From the NCBI GenBank assembly GCA_027924585.1, contig BSBM01003535.1:1-64000 (forward strand): 64,000 nucleotides of DNA. The letters are read 5' to 3'. The translations under genes were made by a program, and so were the position numbers. The notes below the pieces were generated by a model, which saw nothing but the letters and a program-made list of their open reading frames with translations, did not search any database and had not been told where the DNA came from. The first letter of the stretch is position 1; each line of letters starts with the position of its first letter. Positions 1-10,318 of this stretch are shown one piece after another. Source of the DNA: Larix kaempferi (Eukaryota > Streptophyta > Pinopsida > Pinales > Pinaceae).

Positions 1-34
1 TAACTAAGTTATTCTATGGTACAGATAGCCGCAC

Positions 35-1106
35 GTAATGACAGATCAAGGCCGTATTATTAAGAGCTTGTGGTAAGGATGGGTTCCGTTCTAATGCTTG
101 AAAATAATATTCCAAAGCCTTCGTATGTTCCCCATTACTTGTATGGACAAGACCTATATTATATAGTATATAACTTCGATCATAAGGGTCAGTTTCCAGT
201 CGCATAGCTTCATAATAATTTTGTAAAGCTTCCGCATATTCCCCTTCCGATTGAGCTGACATCCGTTACGGTCGTTCATTCCATTGAAATGATCTCCGCT
301 TCAAAACCGTACATGAGATTCCCACCTCATACGGCTCCTCCTTTCTTTACAGTACGTAATACGGGGAGTAATCCGTGGAATTGAAAAAAGAAAAAAGATT
401 CTGACCCAATATTATGAATTAACAGGGGCTAGTGTATTTCCAATGAATCTCTAGCCATCCTTCTTGCAAAGATTCTTTTCCGAACACCAAGGATCTTAGT
501 ACTAGGAATGGAACCTCTAACAATTTCTTTGTTCTTAACGCCCTGTATTCTCCGGGGATTAATCACTTCAACAATCTCCGATGGTTCCATGATAGGGGTA
601 TCCGAAGTACAAACGAGATGGATGTTTGTTGTCCCAACCATTCTCACTACCCTTCGGAAAAGGGTAATGCATATGGGCTATAACGAAGCTTTTGTGTTGT
701 TGATTTCCATACGTAGTGCTTTCTCCCCCCATGCGCGCCTATCAGATAGGTTAAACTATACAAGCAAGGCCTATTGCATAGGTGTAACCTTTCGCTCGGT
801 ACTAAAATCCTCAGGAGATGAGAGCATCTAAGGCTGCATTGACCGGGGATACACGACAGAAGGAATTGTTCTATCTCCAGAACTCACCTTCACTGAGCGT
901 AAGTTTGATTTTACCCAATTTTTATTCCCGAATACCTTTTCTTTCCCAAAAAAATAAGAACGGAAAAAATATCAAATCACACCATCTCTGTAATAGGTAA
1001 ATGCTTCTTTTTCCCCCGGAGCCATCGGGATTATTCGCAATAAGATATCCGCTACAATTGTGAAGGTCTTATCAATAAAATTGTCATTTCTCTGAGATCT
1101 AGGCAT
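35..1106 (-). CDS. ycf3: ycf3 (pafI), photosystem I assembly factor, exons 1 and 2 only
   Basis: Ycf3 is a tetratricopeptide-repeat protein of the stroma that helps assemble photosystem I. Exon 1 is 983-1106 (124 nt, starts [15 protein letters not shown]) and exon 2 is 35-264 (230 nt, contains the TPR-like stretch [20 protein letters not shown]). Both lengths equal the usual exon sizes. The group II intron (265-982) starts GTGTGATTT and ends in AC on the coding strand; a second intron starts GTGCGGCTAT just before position 35. Exon 3 lies beyond the window's left edge, so the gene is cut by the window and is not broken. Reading frame is open across both exons. Confidence 0.93.
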
Positions 1107-1852
1107 AGTCAATTACAGATTTTATAATTTCCTTCATTCCCTTACGCAAATGATTCCATGAACGAAATTTTTTCTGGTGCACAATACCATAAAATTTATT
1201 TCCTTACAATCGTAAATATGTTCTCATTCTATCTATTCCAATTGATTTTTCAAAATGGGAATAGATAGGGAATATTTTCAATAATTGTTCATTAGTAATA
1301 TTGATGAATAATAATGGAAAAAAAAAAGATTCGTATTAAAAGAATACTAGATTCGGTAAACTCGAGAAGTCCAGTTCGATCATGATCCGAACAAAGAAAG
1401 AGTTAAACGATCGAGCATTGCATAATGAGAATGAAATGCTCACCTAGCAATTGTGTGCACATATCCATATAGATAAAGGAATATCGGGAAAAATATGGTC
1501 ATCATGCATGACACAGGATCATTGCAAAAGAATTAGTTCTCATACAATTGATAACACGATCACTACAGATCCATATATGATCATCATATGGAATGGATCA
1601 ATTAATCTGTCTAAAATTATTGATTAGGCAATCCGAATAAGATCGTCAAATCAACAGGGATGATTGAGGATTTCCTAAAATAGGAGGAAGTTTGATAAAA
1701 TGTCCTTTTGTCTTTCCGGGGGAGATTGAATAATTACCTTATTTATTATCTATTTTTTTCCAAAAGATGGAACTGTTCGTACCCGAACAAAAAGACTTTG
1801 TAAGGAAGTTGCTATTTACTAATTTTGTTAATGAAAACCGATAGATCTCATA
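1107..1852. other. ycf3-trnS-GGA spacer
   Basis: About 750 bases of AT-rich spacer. I see no gene, tRNA or convincing promoter in it. Confidence 0.6.
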
Positions 1853-1939
1853 GGAAAGATGGCCGAGCGGTTCAAGGCGTAGCATTGGAACTGCTATGTA
1901 GGCTTCTGCTTACCGAGGGTTCGAATCCCTCTCTTTCCG
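1853..1939 (+). tRNA. trnS-GGA: trnS-GGA
   Basis: An 87-nt class II serine tRNA with acceptor GGAAAGA paired to TCTTTCC, a long variable arm, a GGTTCGAATCC T-arm and anticodon GGA in the context TTGGAAC. It has no intron and no encoded CCA. Confidence 0.95.
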
Positions 1940-2251
1940 TATCTTCGCCTTACTATTTTCTTCTCATCCATTGTTTTTCCAATCTATTGAATCCCAATAG
2001 GACGATCTCCTAATTCCGGGATCAATCTCCTTCTATTTGTGATATAGAAAATAGAATGAACATTGGTTCGTGGTATGGGAAAGGTAAAGACCATTTTAAG
2101 AAGCAATAAAAGTATCGTGGATAACAAGATTCTAATGTAACGTACGGAAGGATTATAAAATGTCCCCTTTGGGGAGGGGAAAAAGAAGGGAGAAGAACAT
2201 AATTTCCAGATGTCCAGCAACCCAACCCCTCCTTTTCATTTCATTCTTGAT

Positions 2252-2857
2252 TCAAGCTTGACGGGAATAATACTCTACGACCAGCAATTCATTAATCTTC
2301 AAACTGATCCATTTACTATCTATTATTTGATTGATGAATCCTTTATATTGTAACGAATTAAAAGTCAAATGATTTGGCAATTTATCCCTCTGTAACAGAT
2401 CTATATTCTTCCTAATAATAGTCCTCAATCTTTGTTGATCTCTTATAGTAATCTCATCTTGAGGTTTGCAAGGGTAACTTGGTATATCTACCATATGGTC
2501 ATTGACCCGGATATGTCCATGATTAACTAATTGTCTAGCTCCGGGAATGGTGGGAGCCATACCCAATCGAAAAATAATATTATCCGAACGCATTTCAAGT
2601 AATTGCAATAGGACCTGGCCCGTTGATCCCTTGGCTCTTCTAGCAATACGAACATATTTCAGTAATTGTCGCTCCGTTAGTCCGTAATGAAAACGCAATT
2701 TCTGTTTTTCTTCTAGCCGGATACGATATTGAGAGATTTTCCTGGAAGAAGACCGGTTTATAGAATCATTTCTGTATTTGGGTCTTTTACTAGTTAGCCC
2801 TGGTAAAGTTTTCAGACGACGTATTATTTTTAAACGAGGTCCCCGATAACGGGACAT
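2252..2857 (-). CDS. rps4: 30S ribosomal protein S4
   Basis: Rps4 (uS4) is a primary 16S rRNA binder that starts assembly of the small subunit. The 201-residue frame is complete, opens [15 protein letters not shown] and carries the S4 RNA-binding domain at about residues 90-150 ([28 protein letters not shown]). Length is normal for plastids. It is read divergently from trnS-GGA. Part of it (about 2487-2656) reappears in inverted orientation at 63492-63662. Confidence 0.97.
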   Translation of the reverse strand: MSRYRGPRLKIIRRLKTLPGLTSKRPKYRNDSINRSSSRKISQYRIRLEEKQKLRFHYGLTERQLLKYVRIARRAKGSTGQVLLQLLEMRSDNIIFRLGMAPTIPGARQLVNHGHIRVNDHMVDIPSYPCKPQDEITIRDQQRLRTIIRKNIDLLQRDKLPNHLTFNSLQYKGFINQIIDSKWISLKINELLVVEYYSRQA

Positions 2858-3117
2858 AGAAACTCCTTATTCAATTAACAATTAGTGCTGGAAAGAAGAA
2901 AGGATAGTATAACCCGTACGAGTACTGGAATTATTTTATATAGAGAATGAAGATCTTTCTCCAAAGATCCTAATAGTTCCAATCATTCATCCCGTTCCTA
3001 GTTGGGAGTAAGTGATCACGGCATAACGGACCCGACGAACAATCGGAAGAGTATTCTCCATTCCATCGTGATCCTCCCAAAACTTTGTGGATTATGGGAA
3101 TGAGAGGAACGGAAAAG

Positions 3118-3190
3118 AGCCAGCTATCGGGATCGAACCGATGACCATCGCATTACAAGTGCGATGCTCTAACCTCTGAGCTAAGCAGGC
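3118..3190 (-). tRNA. trnT-UGU: trnT-UGU
   Basis: A 73-nt threonine tRNA on the minus strand, anticodon TGT in CTTGTAA, T-arm GGTTCGATCCC. It stands in the standard rps4-trnT-trnL-trnF order. Confidence 0.93.
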
Positions 3191-3607
3191 TCAATGGAAT
3201 ATAACTCCTCATTTCATTGGCGTGAGATCTATAGATTCTTTTGGAATCCTAACAATTATAGCGCGAATCAGATTCAATGACGCAATCCAGATTAAAATTA
3301 CAACGGAACATCGTCTGAATGTAGATTCCTTCAAGGGAAAGAAAAGGGAAGTAAGGGTCAATTGATATCGATCGTTTTACTCACTATTCCAAATCGACTA
3401 GGGGAGGATAATAACATTGCATTGAAAATGCAGAAATAATATAATGATTCCCAGTCATATTCGATTGGGGTAGAGATAGAGATGGCGAGAGAAGAGGAGT
3501 AGGGGATGATATTTCTCTCATCCAATATTGAGCAAATATCCAATGAATAACGCTGATGAAGATTACATAATAGGATTAGATCAAGGTATGATCTCGTTCT
3601 CTGATAA
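3191..3607. other. trnT-trnL spacer
   Basis: About 420 bases between two divergent tRNA genes. No gene recognised. Confidence 0.6.
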
Positions 3608-4168
3608 GGGGATATGGCGGAATTGGTAGACGCTACGGACTTGATCGAATTGAGCCTTGGTATGGAAACCTACCAAGTGATAGCTTCCAAATCCAGGGAA
3701 CCCTGGGATATATTGAATGGGTAATCCTGAGCCAAATCCGGTTCATGGAGACAATGGTTTCTTCTCCTAGGATAGGAAGGGGATAGGTGCAGAGACTCAA
3801 TGGAAGCTATTCTAACGAATGAATCTCATTTGGTCCAATACTGTATTTATAGAACGCTCTATTTACACCTCGAAAGTGGGAATGTTATATAACACAAAAC
3901 TCGCGATCAGAACTTGAATCCTTCCAAGCATTTTCTTCGTAAGATAGATGCCAGATTCGAGTTGAAGTAATGATTTTACATTAAGTAATCCAATTATGAA
4001 CTTATCTACTCTAGATAGAGAGTTGAATCAGTTTTTGGAATTAATGGTTGGACGAGGATAAAGATAGAGTCCAATTCTACGTGTCAATGTCAACAACAAT
4101 GCAAATTGCAGTAGGAGGAAAATCCGTTGGCTTTATAGACCGTGAGGGTTCAAATCCCTCTATCCCCA
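3608..4168 (+). tRNA. trnL-UAA: trnL-UAA with group I intron
   Basis: Leucine tRNA split by the ancient cyanobacterial-type group I intron. The 5' exon is 3608-3642 (35 nt, ends in GGACTT), the intron 3643-4118 (476 bp, with the conserved P-Q core AATCCTGAGCCAAATCC near 3723) and the 3' exon 4119-4168 (50 nt). The splice occurs in the anticodon loop after the U of UAA, as in all land plants. Confidence 0.95.
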
Positions 4169-4542
4169 CCCAGGTTCGTTCCCGAACGACTGATCTATTT
4201 TCTCCAATTCCGTTAGTTCGAATCCATTCTCACTTCTCGATTCTTTTACCTCACTATTTTATTTATTCATGAAGAGAAGAAATTAGAACATGAATCTTTC
4301 CATCCATCTTATGAAAAGTTGGGTTGATCAGTTGATCATATGATAAAATCATTTTGTGATATATGATCCACATAGATGATATCATTTGGAAATTATTCGA
4401 TCGCAGTCAATTTTTTATCATATTAGTGGCTTCCAGATCGAAAATAATAAAGATTATTCTAAAAACTAGGAAAAATCCTTTTTTTCCTTATTTTTAGTTG
4501 ACACAAGTTCAAACCTTGTACCAGGATGATCCACAGGGAAGA
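4169..4542. other. trnL-trnF spacer with a possible trnF -35 box
   Basis: About 370 bases of spacer, the region used widely for plant phylogeny. A TTGACA hexamer at 4498-4503, about 40 bases before trnF, could be a PEP -35 box, but I see no good -10 partner. Confidence 0.45.
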
Positions 4543-4547
4543 GCCGG

Positions 4548-4584
<37 letters not shown>

Positions 4585-4615
4585 CGTGCCACCAGTTCAA
4601 ATCTGGTTCCTGGCA
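4543..4615 (+). tRNA. trnF-GAA: trnF-GAA
   Basis: A 73-nt phenylalanine tRNA: acceptor GCCGGGA paired with TCCTGGC, anticodon GAA in CTGAAAA, T-arm GTTCAAATC. A strong hairpin follows three bases downstream. Confidence 0.95.
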
Positions 4616-4618
4616 AGA

Positions 4619-4685
4619 TGTCAATATCCATGTATCCATATCTATCTATTCTAGCTAGATAGATATGGGTACATGGATATTGACA
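4619..4685. terminator. Long hairpin after trnF
   Basis: Two arms of about 30 bases (4619-4649 and 4655-4685) are almost perfect reverse complements around a short loop. In plastids such structures act mainly as 3'-end processing and stability elements. Its location directly after trnF suits that role; the role itself is inferred. Confidence 0.6.
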
Positions 4686-5113
4686 GATACGTATCTATAT
4701 GTACATACGGAGATACCCCGATCAAAATAGATAGATGAATCCATCTATTCTGTTCTCTCCCTCTTCTTTGCTCATATTGTCCCTCCCTGTCCGTTCCAAT
4801 TGAATCCCGATACTCCTTACATATAAAAAAGTAGGATCGAGAACTCAGAGGGCAATATTTTACGGTGGAAATAGAATCTATTATAAGCTCTAGTATAAAA
4901 TCAATCGAATCCTCCTTTTGGTTCTCGTACATCGTGTGCGCGTGATTGGCGCATTTCTGATGTGTCAATAAAATATTTGTATTCGTTAATCCATCTCTCT
5001 TCCATATCCGGGAATATGGAAGAATTGAATGGATAAGAATTCGGCTCCGATACTAGTTGGAATCTATTCATCCCGTCCGAACCGAAATGGAATGTATTAT
5101 CCAAACGATAGAT
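4686..5113. other. Spacer where ndhJ would be expected
   Basis: In plants that keep the ndh complex, ndhJ lies between trnF and ndhK. Here about 430 bases contain no readable ndhJ. A short minus-strand stretch near 4900-4960 has only vague resemblance and I do not call it. Confidence 0.5.
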
Positions 5114-5805
5114 CTATAATTGCAGGGTTGAAGTAGATCCAAACGTTTCAGAGGGTATCTCGAAAGTAGAATCGAATTGAGGTTCAGAAGATTGATGTAA
5201 TAACTTTTGATCATAGTTCCCAATATGAATACTGGATCCAACATGATGAAACCTATTATTTATAGTGAAATATTTTCTTCTTTCCTTGTTGGAGCTCGGT
5301 CCTCATATATCCATCGAGCTTTCTTTTCTTTCACGAAGTGTCGTTATAGCATCTATAATAGCCTCTGGTTCAGGTGGGCAACCCGGCGAATAGACATCCA
5401 CAGAAATTAACTTATCTACTCCGCGAACGGTACTATAAGAATCTGTACCAAACATTCCTCTGTAATAGTACATGCTCCCATGGCAACTACATATACATAT
5501 TTTGGTTCGGACATTTGTTCGTATAATCAATCTCACTACAGAAGGAGCCTTTTTCATGGTCACAGTCCCCGCTGTTACAATGAGGTCAGCTCGTCCAGGA
5601 CCAGATCTTGGTACCGAACCGTAACGATCGGAGTCGAATTGCGAACCTATTAATGAAGCGAATTCGATGGAACCACAACTAGTACCGTAAAGGAGCGGCC
5701 ATAAACTGGAGAGTCTGGCCCAATTCGTTCGACAGATCGTTTGGGGTAGTTGAAATACCTGGATTCAAAATTGTTTGATCGAGTAAAGGTAACTCTATAG
5801 GACAA
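5114..5805 (-). pseudogene. ndhK: psi-ndhK, NAD(P)H dehydrogenase-like subunit K remnant
   Basis: Most of NdhK (the NuoB-like subunit carrying the N2 iron-sulfur cluster) can be traced on the minus strand in shifting frames: an N-terminal STTPNDLSN piece near 5730, [15 protein letters not shown] near 5590-5625, a block from about 5320-5440 ([33 protein letters not shown]), and a C-terminal SIHIGNYDQ piece ending at a stop at 5114-5116. Frameshifts separate the pieces, and the family's paired cysteine (Cys-Cys in GTSCC) reads Cys-Gly. Loss of function agrees with the known loss of plastid ndh genes in Pinaceae. Confidence 0.88.
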
Positions 5806-5819
5806 TTATTGGCTTTATG

Positions 5820-6180
5820 TTATTTTCTACTTCCCTCCCCCCCCCCCCCCCGAATACTCGGAAACTGAGGACTATTCCAATGCTCCTTTTTGCCACGCAT
5901 GAACTGAACAACGATGAAAATAAGCACGAGAATTGAAGATCCTATAAATGTGGATATACCCTGTATACTAGAACTCATAGCCCATAAATAAAGGGAGACT
6001 GTTCCAACATTAGGAACAACAAGAACTGGAGCGAACATATAATGATCCTAGATCGGATCCAAGTATCTTCCATTGGTTCGATACCTGATTCGTAACTAGT
6101 AGTCCGGTTCTTGACCAGTAGGGGCCAAAGCTCCGGAAATCAAGGATGCAAGAATAGGTAAGAATGAGGCTAGATATTAA
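5820..6180 (-). pseudogene. ndhC: psi-ndhC, NAD(P)H dehydrogenase-like subunit 3 remnant
   Basis: The N-terminal membrane segment (LPILASLISGALAPTGQEPDY, ended by a stop) is visible around 6090-6165. The C-terminal half ([12 protein letters not shown], then a hydrophobic segment and RGKKEHWNS) lies at 5850-6038. Both match NdhC in order. The middle is disrupted, the acidic VFDVETV core is degraded, and the 3' end runs into a 15-C tract. It sits directly upstream of psi-ndhK, as the intact pair does in other plants. Confidence 0.85.
5837..5851. repeat. Poly-C tract, 15 bases
   Basis: A run of 15 C at the 3' end of psi-ndhC, unusual in an AT-rich plastid genome. It is a likely length-variable site and a point where sequencing is unreliable. 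Confidence 0.8.
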
Positions 6181-6544
6181 TGAAAATATCCAGCCAGAAA
6201 GTATTCTATTTGGGAAATAGGAACAGGAATATACTCCTTTTAAATAGATTCAATTCTTACCCTTTTCCGTCAAGTTCTTCATCATTCTCCCACCCACCAC
6301 GGGTGGAAGACCAAAGGACCGAACAATCAATACAATCAATTATAATTGATTCACATATTCTTGTTCGTTTCGACCATGGCTTATTACAAAGTTAATTCAA
6401 TGAAATGTTACTGGAATGTCTATTGATAATACTTTACATTAATAAAGTATGAGAGAAAGAATGTGATTGGGTCCCGAACTACCCAATTTAAGATCTGAGT
6501 CTATACTCATATTATAGAATGAATATGTTGATGATCTTTATCCA
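6181..6544. other. psi-ndhC to trnI-CAU spacer
   Basis: About 360 bases with no recognised gene. A boundary of the relic inverted repeat should lie near its right end. Confidence 0.5.
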
Positions 6545-6618
6545 GCATCCATGGCTGAATGGTTAAAGCGCCCAACTCATAATTGGCGAACTCGCGGGTT
6601 CAATTCCTGCTGGATGCA
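6545..6618 (+). tRNA. trnI-CAU: trnI-CAU
   Basis: A 74-nt isoleucine tRNA whose CAU anticodon (ACTCATAAT) is normally lysidine-modified to read AUA. Acceptor GCATCCA pairs with TGGATGC. With the adjacent psbA 3' piece it forms the known content of the shrunken Pinaceae inverted repeat. Confidence 0.95.
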
Positions 6619-6764
6619 GGGGAACTGCACATATTCATTCTTTATGGAATGGGAAAAAGTAGGAGGGATAACAACAAACATTTGAAGAATACCAAACCTT
6701 TCATTTTATTGAAAGGCTTGGTACTGTTCAGTTAAGCAATACACGATAACAATCCATCAGAGTA

Positions 6765-6872
<108 letters not shown>

Positions 6873-6972
6873 TCAATTTGTTTATGATTCGATATAATAA
6901 TAACTACAGGCATTACGGGAAAAAAGGTAAAAGGAAGAAAAAATAGAAAAACGAGAGGAGGGATAAAAATTT

Positions 6973-7248
6973 ATGGATGAAGTGAAATATCCAGTACTTA
7001 CGGAGAAAAGTATTCGTCTATTAGAAAGGAATCAATATACTTTTAACGTCGATTCGCAATCGAACAAAACAAAGATTAAAAATTGGATTGAGCATTTCTT
7101 CAATGTGAAAGTGATAGCTATGAACAGTTATCGCCTCCCTGAAAAAGGAGGAAAGAGAGGGTCAATGATAGGACATCCAATACGTTGTAAACGTATGATT
7201 ATTACACTTAAACCCGGTGATTCTATTCCACTCTTTTCAGAACAATAA
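6973..7248 (+). CDS. rpl23: 50S ribosomal protein L23
   Basis: Rpl23 (uL23) binds 23S rRNA at the peptide exit site. The 91-residue frame is complete ([18 protein letters not shown] to PLFSEQ) with the conserved [12 protein letters not shown] and [13 protein letters not shown] stretches. It opens the ribosomal operon, 20 bases before rpl2, with a purine-rich leader before the ATG. Confidence 0.97.
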   Translation: MDEVKYPVLTEKSIRLLERNQYTFNVDSQSNKTKIKNWIEHFFNVKVIAMNSYRLPEKGGKRGSMIGHPIRCKRMIITLKPGDSIPLFSEQ

Positions 7249-7268
7249 GAATTCAAAATTGAAACTAA

Positions 7269-8781
7269 ATGGCCATCCGTTCATATAGAATTTTAACTCC
7301 AGACACACGCAATAGATCTGTATCAGGTTTCGATGGAAGAGTGCAGTTTGATCCGCAGAAAAAATTGACCTCTGGACAGCATCATTGTGGGAAAGGTCGT
7401 AATGGAAGAGGAATTATTACCGTAAGACACAGGGGAGGGGGTCACAAGCGTCTGTATCGTCAAATTGATTTTCGACGGAATAAGGAAAACATATCGGGAA
7501 AAATTGTGACCATAGAATACGACCCTAATCGAAGTGCATACATTTGCAAGGTGCACTACAAGAATGGCGATAAGATGTATATTCTGCATCCCAGAGGGGT
7601 CATGATTGGAGATACTATTCTTTCTGGTCCAAAAGCTCCTATATCAATAGGAAATGCCTTACCTCTGAGTGCGGTTTGAATTATTAATTCACGTGATCGG
7701 AAGCAACCGATTGGGTTTACAGCAAAACCTATAAATCTATCACTGATCCAACTAGGACACTTTTACGGGACGAACCCCAAAGGGAAACTGAGGATAAATG
7801 ACAGCAGGTGATTGGATCCAAAAATTGTTCGTATCAGATCATTGGTTTCGAAGATATGATAATATGGAGAGGACCAGATTGTTTGTCCGAAGCATGAACA
7901 AAATGGGATAGAGGCACCCTCGAAAAAGACAAGTTACTCACATTTGATCTGATGGTCAGAGGCAGATTCGGAGCTGGACAGTGGTAATAATTCCCAAAAG
8001 GAAAAGATGGGGAGAGGAAAAAAAGTAGAAAGAGAGAGAAGATAAAAAGATGTTGAATATGCCTCCTACGTTATCCATAACATACGAAAGTATTAGCGTA
8101 ATTTGATAAAGTCATTCATTCTGAATGCTACATAAAGAATACAAGCCAGATGATGGAATAGAGAGACCTAGGATGTAGAGAATCGGGACATAGAGAATAC
8201 AATAAATAGAGGCCCTTTCTAATCTCGATTCTATTTAATCAATATATGTGAATGAATATCATCTCATATACATCCAGAAAGCTGTATGCCCTGAGAGAGG
8301 CTTGTACAGTTTGGGAAGGGATTTTTATTCATCGGAATAAGAATCTACTTCAACCAATATGCCCTTAGGCACGGCTATACATAACATAGAAATAACACTT
8401 GGAAAGGGTGGACAATTAGCTAGAGCGGCAGGTGCTGTAGCAGAACTGATCGCAAAAGAAGATCGATCGGCCACATTAAGATTACCTTCTGGAGAAGTTC
8501 GTTTAATATCTGAGAACTGCTCAGCAACAATTGGACAAGTGGGTAATATCACTGCAAACAATAGAAGTTTCGGTAAAGCTGGAGCTAAACGTTGGTTAGG
8601 TAAGCGTTCTGAGGTAAGAGGAGTAGCTATGAACCCTGTAGATCATCCTCATGTGGGGAAGGAAGAACCCCAATTGGCAGGAAAAAAACCCGTGACCCCC
8701 TGGGGCTATAGTGCGCTTGGAAAGAAAAGTCGGAAGAGGAATAGATACAGTGATGCTTCAATCCTTCGTCGACGTGAGTAA
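7269..8781 (+). CDS. rpl2: 50S ribosomal protein L2, two exons
   Basis: Rpl2 (uL2) supports the peptidyl-transferase centre. Exon 1 is 7269-7668 and exon 2 is 8354-8781, with a group II intron starting GTGCGGTTTGA. Joining restores the Thr codon of PLTNMPLGT. The protein is 275 residues, with [17 protein letters not shown] in exon 1 and [15 protein letters not shown] in exon 2, close to the universal NPVDHPHGGGEG motif. Both exons are open, so this gene lies in an error-free patch. Confidence 0.95.
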
Positions 8782-8832
8782 GAATGGTTGGATATCCATA
8801 AAAAAAAAAAAAGGAAAGAAAGGTAATTGATC

Positions 8833-9112
8833 ATGGCACGTTCACTGAAAAAAAATCCTTTTGTGGCTAATCATTCATTGAGGGAAAATTCAAAATCTAA
8901 ACATAAAGGAAGAAAAGAAGATAATAGTGACTTGGTCCCGGGCCTCTGTCATTGTACCCGCAATGATCGGTCATACAATTGCTGTTCATAATGGGAGGGA
9001 ACATTTACCCATTTATGTAACAGATCGTATGGTAGACCACAAATTGGGGGAATTTGCACCTACTCTACTTTTTCAGGGACATGCGAGAAACGATAAGAAA
9101 TCTCGTCGTTAA
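8833..9112 (+). CDS. rps19: 30S ribosomal protein S19, one frameshift
   Basis: Rps19 (uS19) binds the head of the small subunit. The start [16 protein letters not shown] is in one frame and the rest ([20 protein letters not shown] to NDKKSRR) is in the next. The span is 280 nt, one more than a 92-residue gene needs. The break falls at a GGG run (8882-8884) where one G too many would explain it. Order rpl2-rps19-rpl22 is standard. The simplest reading is a one-base sequence error in a functional gene. Confidence 0.9.
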
Positions 9113-9146
9113 TTGAGAGATACTTGTTTGTCATTCATTGGGGAGG

Positions 9147-9577
9147 ATGGAGTCAATGGGAAATAATAGTCCAGGTCCGGAGATACGAGCTTTGGCGAGA
9201 AATATACGTATGTCTGCTCATAAAGCACGTAGAGTAATTAATCAAATTCGTGGTCGTTCATATAGGACAAGCACTTATGATACTGGAACTGATGCCTTAT
9301 GGGGCCCTGTTATCCGATATCACAATTAATTCATTCTGCGGCGGCGAATGCAAATCACAATATGGGTTTGAACAAAGCCAATTTACTCGTTGGTAGAGTC
9401 GAAGTGAATGAAGGTGCTGTTTTAAAAAAGGGTTCAACTAGAGCTCAGGGACGTGGTTATCCAATACAGAAACCCACTTGTCATATAACTATTGTATCGG
9501 AGGAAATCTCCAGATCGAATGATCCGATTATGTCAATAGACTCCCGAAAAAGAGGATATGTATGGCACAAAAAATAA
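9147..9577 (+). CDS. rpl22: 50S ribosomal protein L22, two frameshifts
   Basis: Rpl22 (uL22) lines the exit tunnel. The first part reads [20 protein letters not shown] and the second [20 protein letters not shown] to GYVWHKK, in different frames. One surplus base near 9264 and one near 9307 account for the shifts; the span is two over a multiple of three. The ATG at 9147 is chosen, but the ATG at 9156 is equally possible. The 3' end overlaps rps3 by 16 bases. Confidence 0.88.
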
Positions 9578-10222
9578 TTCCACTTGGTTTTTAGACTTGG
9601 TGTAACCCAAAATGATCGTTCCCATTGGTTCGCACAACAAAGGAATTATTCCAAAGATCTCCGAGAAGATCAAAAAATACGTACTTGCATTGAAAACTAT
9701 GTACGAACAACATATAAAGAGCTCCTCGAATTATGGAGGAATTGCACGTGTAGAGATTCGCAGAAAGATCGATTTGATTCAGATAAAAATCTATATTGGA
9801 TTTCCCACTTGTTGTTAATAGAAGGTAGGGGTCAAGGAATTGAAAAATTAAGAAACGATGTACTAAATATGCTCAATTCTGTGGACCGAAAACTTCACAT
9901 TGCTGATAGAAAAAAGTTGCAAAACCATATAGAAAAACCTAATATTCTTGCGGAGTATATTGCCCTACAACTAGAGAATAGAGTTCCATTCAGAAAAACA
10001 ATGAAGAAAGCTATTGAAACTGGCTGAACGGGAAGATGTAGAAGGTATTCAGATCCAAATTGCAGGACGTCTCGGACGGAAAGGAAATTGCCCGGGTCGA
10101 ATGGGACAGGGGAGGTAGGGTTCCCCTACAGACAATTCGGGCTAGGATTGATTATTGTTATTATCCGGTTCAAACCATCTATGGAAGTTTTAGGGATAAA
10201 AATTTGGATCTTAGAGGATTAG
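9562..10222 (+). CDS. rps3: 30S ribosomal protein S3, four frameshifts
   Basis: Rps3 (uS3) forms part of the mRNA entry channel. The start ATG (9562) opens [10 protein letters not shown]. The bulk ([20 protein letters not shown], then the KH-domain region, then [17 protein letters not shown]) lies in other frames. Surplus bases at about 9590, 10018, 10083 and 10185 each lengthen a short run or double a base; removing four gives 218 residues, a normal length. It lies between rpl22 and rpl16 in the S10/spc-type operon. Confidence 0.88.
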
Positions 10223-10318
10223 GAATAATTGGTCTTTTTCCCAATCTGCCCGATCATGGATCATCAATTTTTATCAGATCAAATAGAAGAAATTAGATTT
10301 ACCATTTCGGAACCGTGC

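Noticed and set aside
508-831. 107-codon plus-strand frame inside the ycf3 first intron
   Set aside because: No family resemblance, no ribosome site and it lies wholly in intron sequence; plastid group II introns other than in trnK rarely carry reading frames.
4686-5104. Minus-strand frames with a weak NdhJ-like stretch
   Set aside because: Only a few scattered residues fit NdhJ and no diagnostic motif is present; position alone is not enough.
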